From Oscillospiraceae bacterium (lineage in GTDB: Bacteria > Bacillota > Clostridia > Oscillospirales > Acutalibacteraceae): a DNA stretch of 7,661 nt. The notes beneath the pieces are model-generated. The model saw nothing but the letters and a program-made list of their open reading frames with translations. It made no database searches and was not told the DNA's origin. This document shows, one piece after another, positions 6,629 through 7,661 of the stretch. The stretch covers positions 1 through 7,661 of the forward strand of contig JAHZCM010000043.1 in NCBI GenBank assembly GCA_019422905.1, read 5' to 3'. The position numbers and the translations under genes are program-made. The stretch's first letter is position 1. Every line of letters begins with the position of its first letter.

Positions 6629-7501
6629 ATGCAAAAGGTCAGAAAGGCCGTGATCCCGGCCGCCGGTCTCGGCACACGCGTGCTTCCCGCTTCCAAGGCG
6701 ATGCCGAAGGAGATGCTTCCCATCGTGGATAAGCCCGCCATTCAATACATTGTTGAGGAGGCCGTCCGCGCGGGCATCACGGATATTCTCATCATCACAA
6801 ACCGCGGCAAAGGCCTGCTGGAGGATCATTTCGACCGCGCGCCGGAGCTGGAGGAGCGCCTGCTTGCCGGCGGCAAAAAAGAGGTATACGATGAGGTCGT
6901 CGGATTGGCACATCTAGCAAACATCTGCTACATCCGCCAGAAAGAGACAAAGGGGCTCGGTCATGCGATCTCCTGTGCCAAGGCGTTCGTCGGCAACGAG
7001 CCGTTCGCTGTGCTTTACGGCGACGACGTCATTCTCGGCGAGGATCCTGCCTGCGGGCAGCTTATCCGGGCGTATGAAGCGCTCGGGCTCGGCGTCGTCG
7101 GCGTTAAGGAGGTTTCCGAGGAAGCCATCCAGCGCTATTCTTCGCTGAAGGTCGAGCCGATCCGGGACAACTGGTTCCGCTGCACCGATATGATTGAGAA
7201 GCCCACAAAGGACAAGATCCTTTCGCTCTATTCGATTCTCGGCCGCTGCGTGCTGCCGCCGCAGATCTTTGACATTCTGGAGCATACCGCGCCGGGCGCC
7301 GGCGGCGAGATTCAGCTCACCGACGCCATGTGCGAGCTGGCCCGCAGCGAAGGCATGATCGCCGTCGATTTCACCGGCAAGTGCTACGACATGGGCAACA
7401 AGCTCGGCATCATGCAGGCGCAGGTTGAGGTCGCGCTGAAGCATCCGGAAATCGGAGAGGCATTCCGCGCATACCTGAAAGAAATCTCGAAAACCTTGTA
7501 A
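6629..7501 (+). CDS. galU: UTP--glucose-1-phosphate uridylyltransferase
   Basis: A 290-residue cytosolic nucleotidyltransferase making UDP-glucose and pyrophosphate from UTP and glucose-1-phosphate. The product supplies envelope polysaccharides, glycolipids and galactose metabolism. The N-terminal nucleotide-binding segment VIPAAGLGTRVLPASKAMPK (8-27) is nearly canonical, with the signature Gly-rich loop, R17 and K27. It is followed by EMLPIVDKPAIQYIVEEAV, the metal/nucleotide segment YGDD (130-133), the IEKP motif (189-192), and GAGGEIQLTDAM (223-234). GKCYDMGNKLG (250-260) corresponds to the usual GKRYDxGxKLG sugar-binding stretch. Length is normal for bacterial GalU. The ATG at 6629 has GGAGG 6 nt upstream. 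It is the second gene of a probable two-gene unit with the RING-like protein and ends at a terminator 3 nt after the stop. Confidence 0.96.
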   Translation: MQKVRKAVIPAAGLGTRVLPASKAMPKEMLPIVDKPAIQYIVEEAVRAGITDILIITNRGKGLLEDHFDRAPELEERLLAGGKKEVYDEVVGLAHLANICYIRQKETKGLGHAISCAKAFVGNEPFAVLYGDDVILGEDPACGQLIRAYEALGLGVVGVKEVSEEAIQRYSSLKVEPIRDNWFRCTDMIEKPTKDKILSLYSILGRCVLPPQIFDILEHTAPGAGGEIQLTDAMCELARSEGMIAVDFTGKCYDMGNKLGIMQAQVEVALKHPEIGEAFRAYLKEISKTL

Positions 7502-7503
7502 CA

Positions 7504-7549
7504 AAAAATCCGCCGAATCGGGAGATTTTCCTTGACTTGGCGGATTTTT
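7504..7549 (+). terminator. Intrinsic terminator of galU
   Basis: An 11-bp perfect inverted repeat (AAAAATCCGCC at 7504-7514, GGCGGATTTTT at 7539-7549) with a 24-nt loop directly follows the galU stop. The distal arm ends in five T, forming the U-tract. The loop is longer than usual because it contains the -35 element of the next promoter. Confidence 0.75.
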
Positions 7550-7559
7550 GTGTTATAAT
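7532..7559 (+). promoter_or_regulatory. Strong sigma-A promoter overlapping the galU terminator
   Basis: TTGACT (7532-7537), 16 nt, then TATAAT (7554-7559) is close to consensus. The -35 lies in the terminator loop and the spacer contains its distal arm. Transcription should start near 7566 and read into the gene at 7651. Confidence 0.7.
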
Positions 7560-7565
7560 GACTCT

Positions 7566-7650
7566 GTTGGTTTGCGTCCAGACGACGGAAACGACAATCC
7601 TTGCTCCGTTTAAAAGTACGGGGCCAAAGTCCAAAAGGAGGTGCAATAAC
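7566..7650 (+). promoter_or_regulatory. Structured 5' leader of the gene at the window end
   Basis: About 85 nt lie between the predicted start and the ATG. GCTCCGT (7603-7609) can pair with ACGGGGC (7618-7624), one G-U, around an 8-nt loop. TTGG (7567-7570) could pair with CCAA (7624-7627) as a competing closing stem. A strong AAAGGAGG (7635-7642) follows. The layout would suit translational control, such as a ribosomal-protein leader or small riboswitch, but I match it to no known class. Confidence 0.35.
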
Positions 7651-7661
7651 ATGACAGAGGT
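7651..7661 (+). CDS. Start of an unidentified gene (3' truncated)
   Basis: ATG ACA GAG GT (Met-Thr-Glu-) begins 8 nt after a strong AAAGGAGG Shine-Dalgarno and downstream of a near-consensus promoter, so a real, probably well-expressed gene starts here. Only three full codons are visible, so the product cannot be identified. Confidence 0.6.

Noticed and set aside
7566..7650. Mini-ykkC (guanidine-II), PyrR-site or T-box identity for the leader
   Set aside because: ACGG occurs, but not as terminal loops of two paired hairpins. The UCCAGA stretch lacks the rest of the PyrR consensus, and the T-box specifier-region sequence is absent.

Overview
The window looks like chromosomal DNA from a low-AT member of the Clostridia (Bacillota), plausibly a gut Oscillospiraceae/Ruminococcaceae-type anaerobe. 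This is inferred from several things. The ribosome binding sites are strong GGAGG/AAAGGAGG types, and GTG and TTG starts occur. GC-rich coding regions alternate with AT-rich promoters that resemble the sigma-A consensus. The mix of an M3 oligopeptidase, RF2, an EctB-like aminotransferase and a prokaryotic RING/zinc-ribbon membrane protein also fits. No mobile-element gene, CRISPR array, tRNA or rRNA is visible.

Layout, left to right. (1) The 3' end of a plus-strand transglutaminase-like protein (2-547). (2) A 100-nt imperfect palindrome (588-687) in the convergent gap, probably a shared terminator and possibly derived from a small mobile or palindromic repeat. (3) Three minus-strand genes, each with its own control signals: prfB (4088-5215), then an ectB-like transaminase (2544-3815), then an M3 peptidase (701-2401). 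Clear terminators follow prfB and ectB, and a promoter can be proposed ahead of each gene. (4) A divergent control region (5216-5536) with a near-consensus prfB promoter on one strand and a plus-strand promoter on the other. The latter is flanked by a 10-bp inverted repeat. (5) A plus-strand pair: a RING-like/zinc-ribbon/DUF2628-like membrane protein (5537-6595) and galU (6629-7501), 33 nt apart and probably cotranscribed. (6) The galU terminator, which overlaps a strong promoter driving a structured leader of about 85 nt and a gene whose first codons lie at the window end.

The genes do not form one pathway. prfB and galU are housekeeping, the M3 enzyme is a cytosolic oligopeptidase, and the EctB-like enzyme stands alone with no ectA or ectC in view. 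The least-explained items are the RING/zinc-ribbon membrane protein beside galU, the long palindrome, the leader at the right edge, and the lack of the usual RF2 autoregulatory frameshift site. I do not see a convincing new multi-gene system here.
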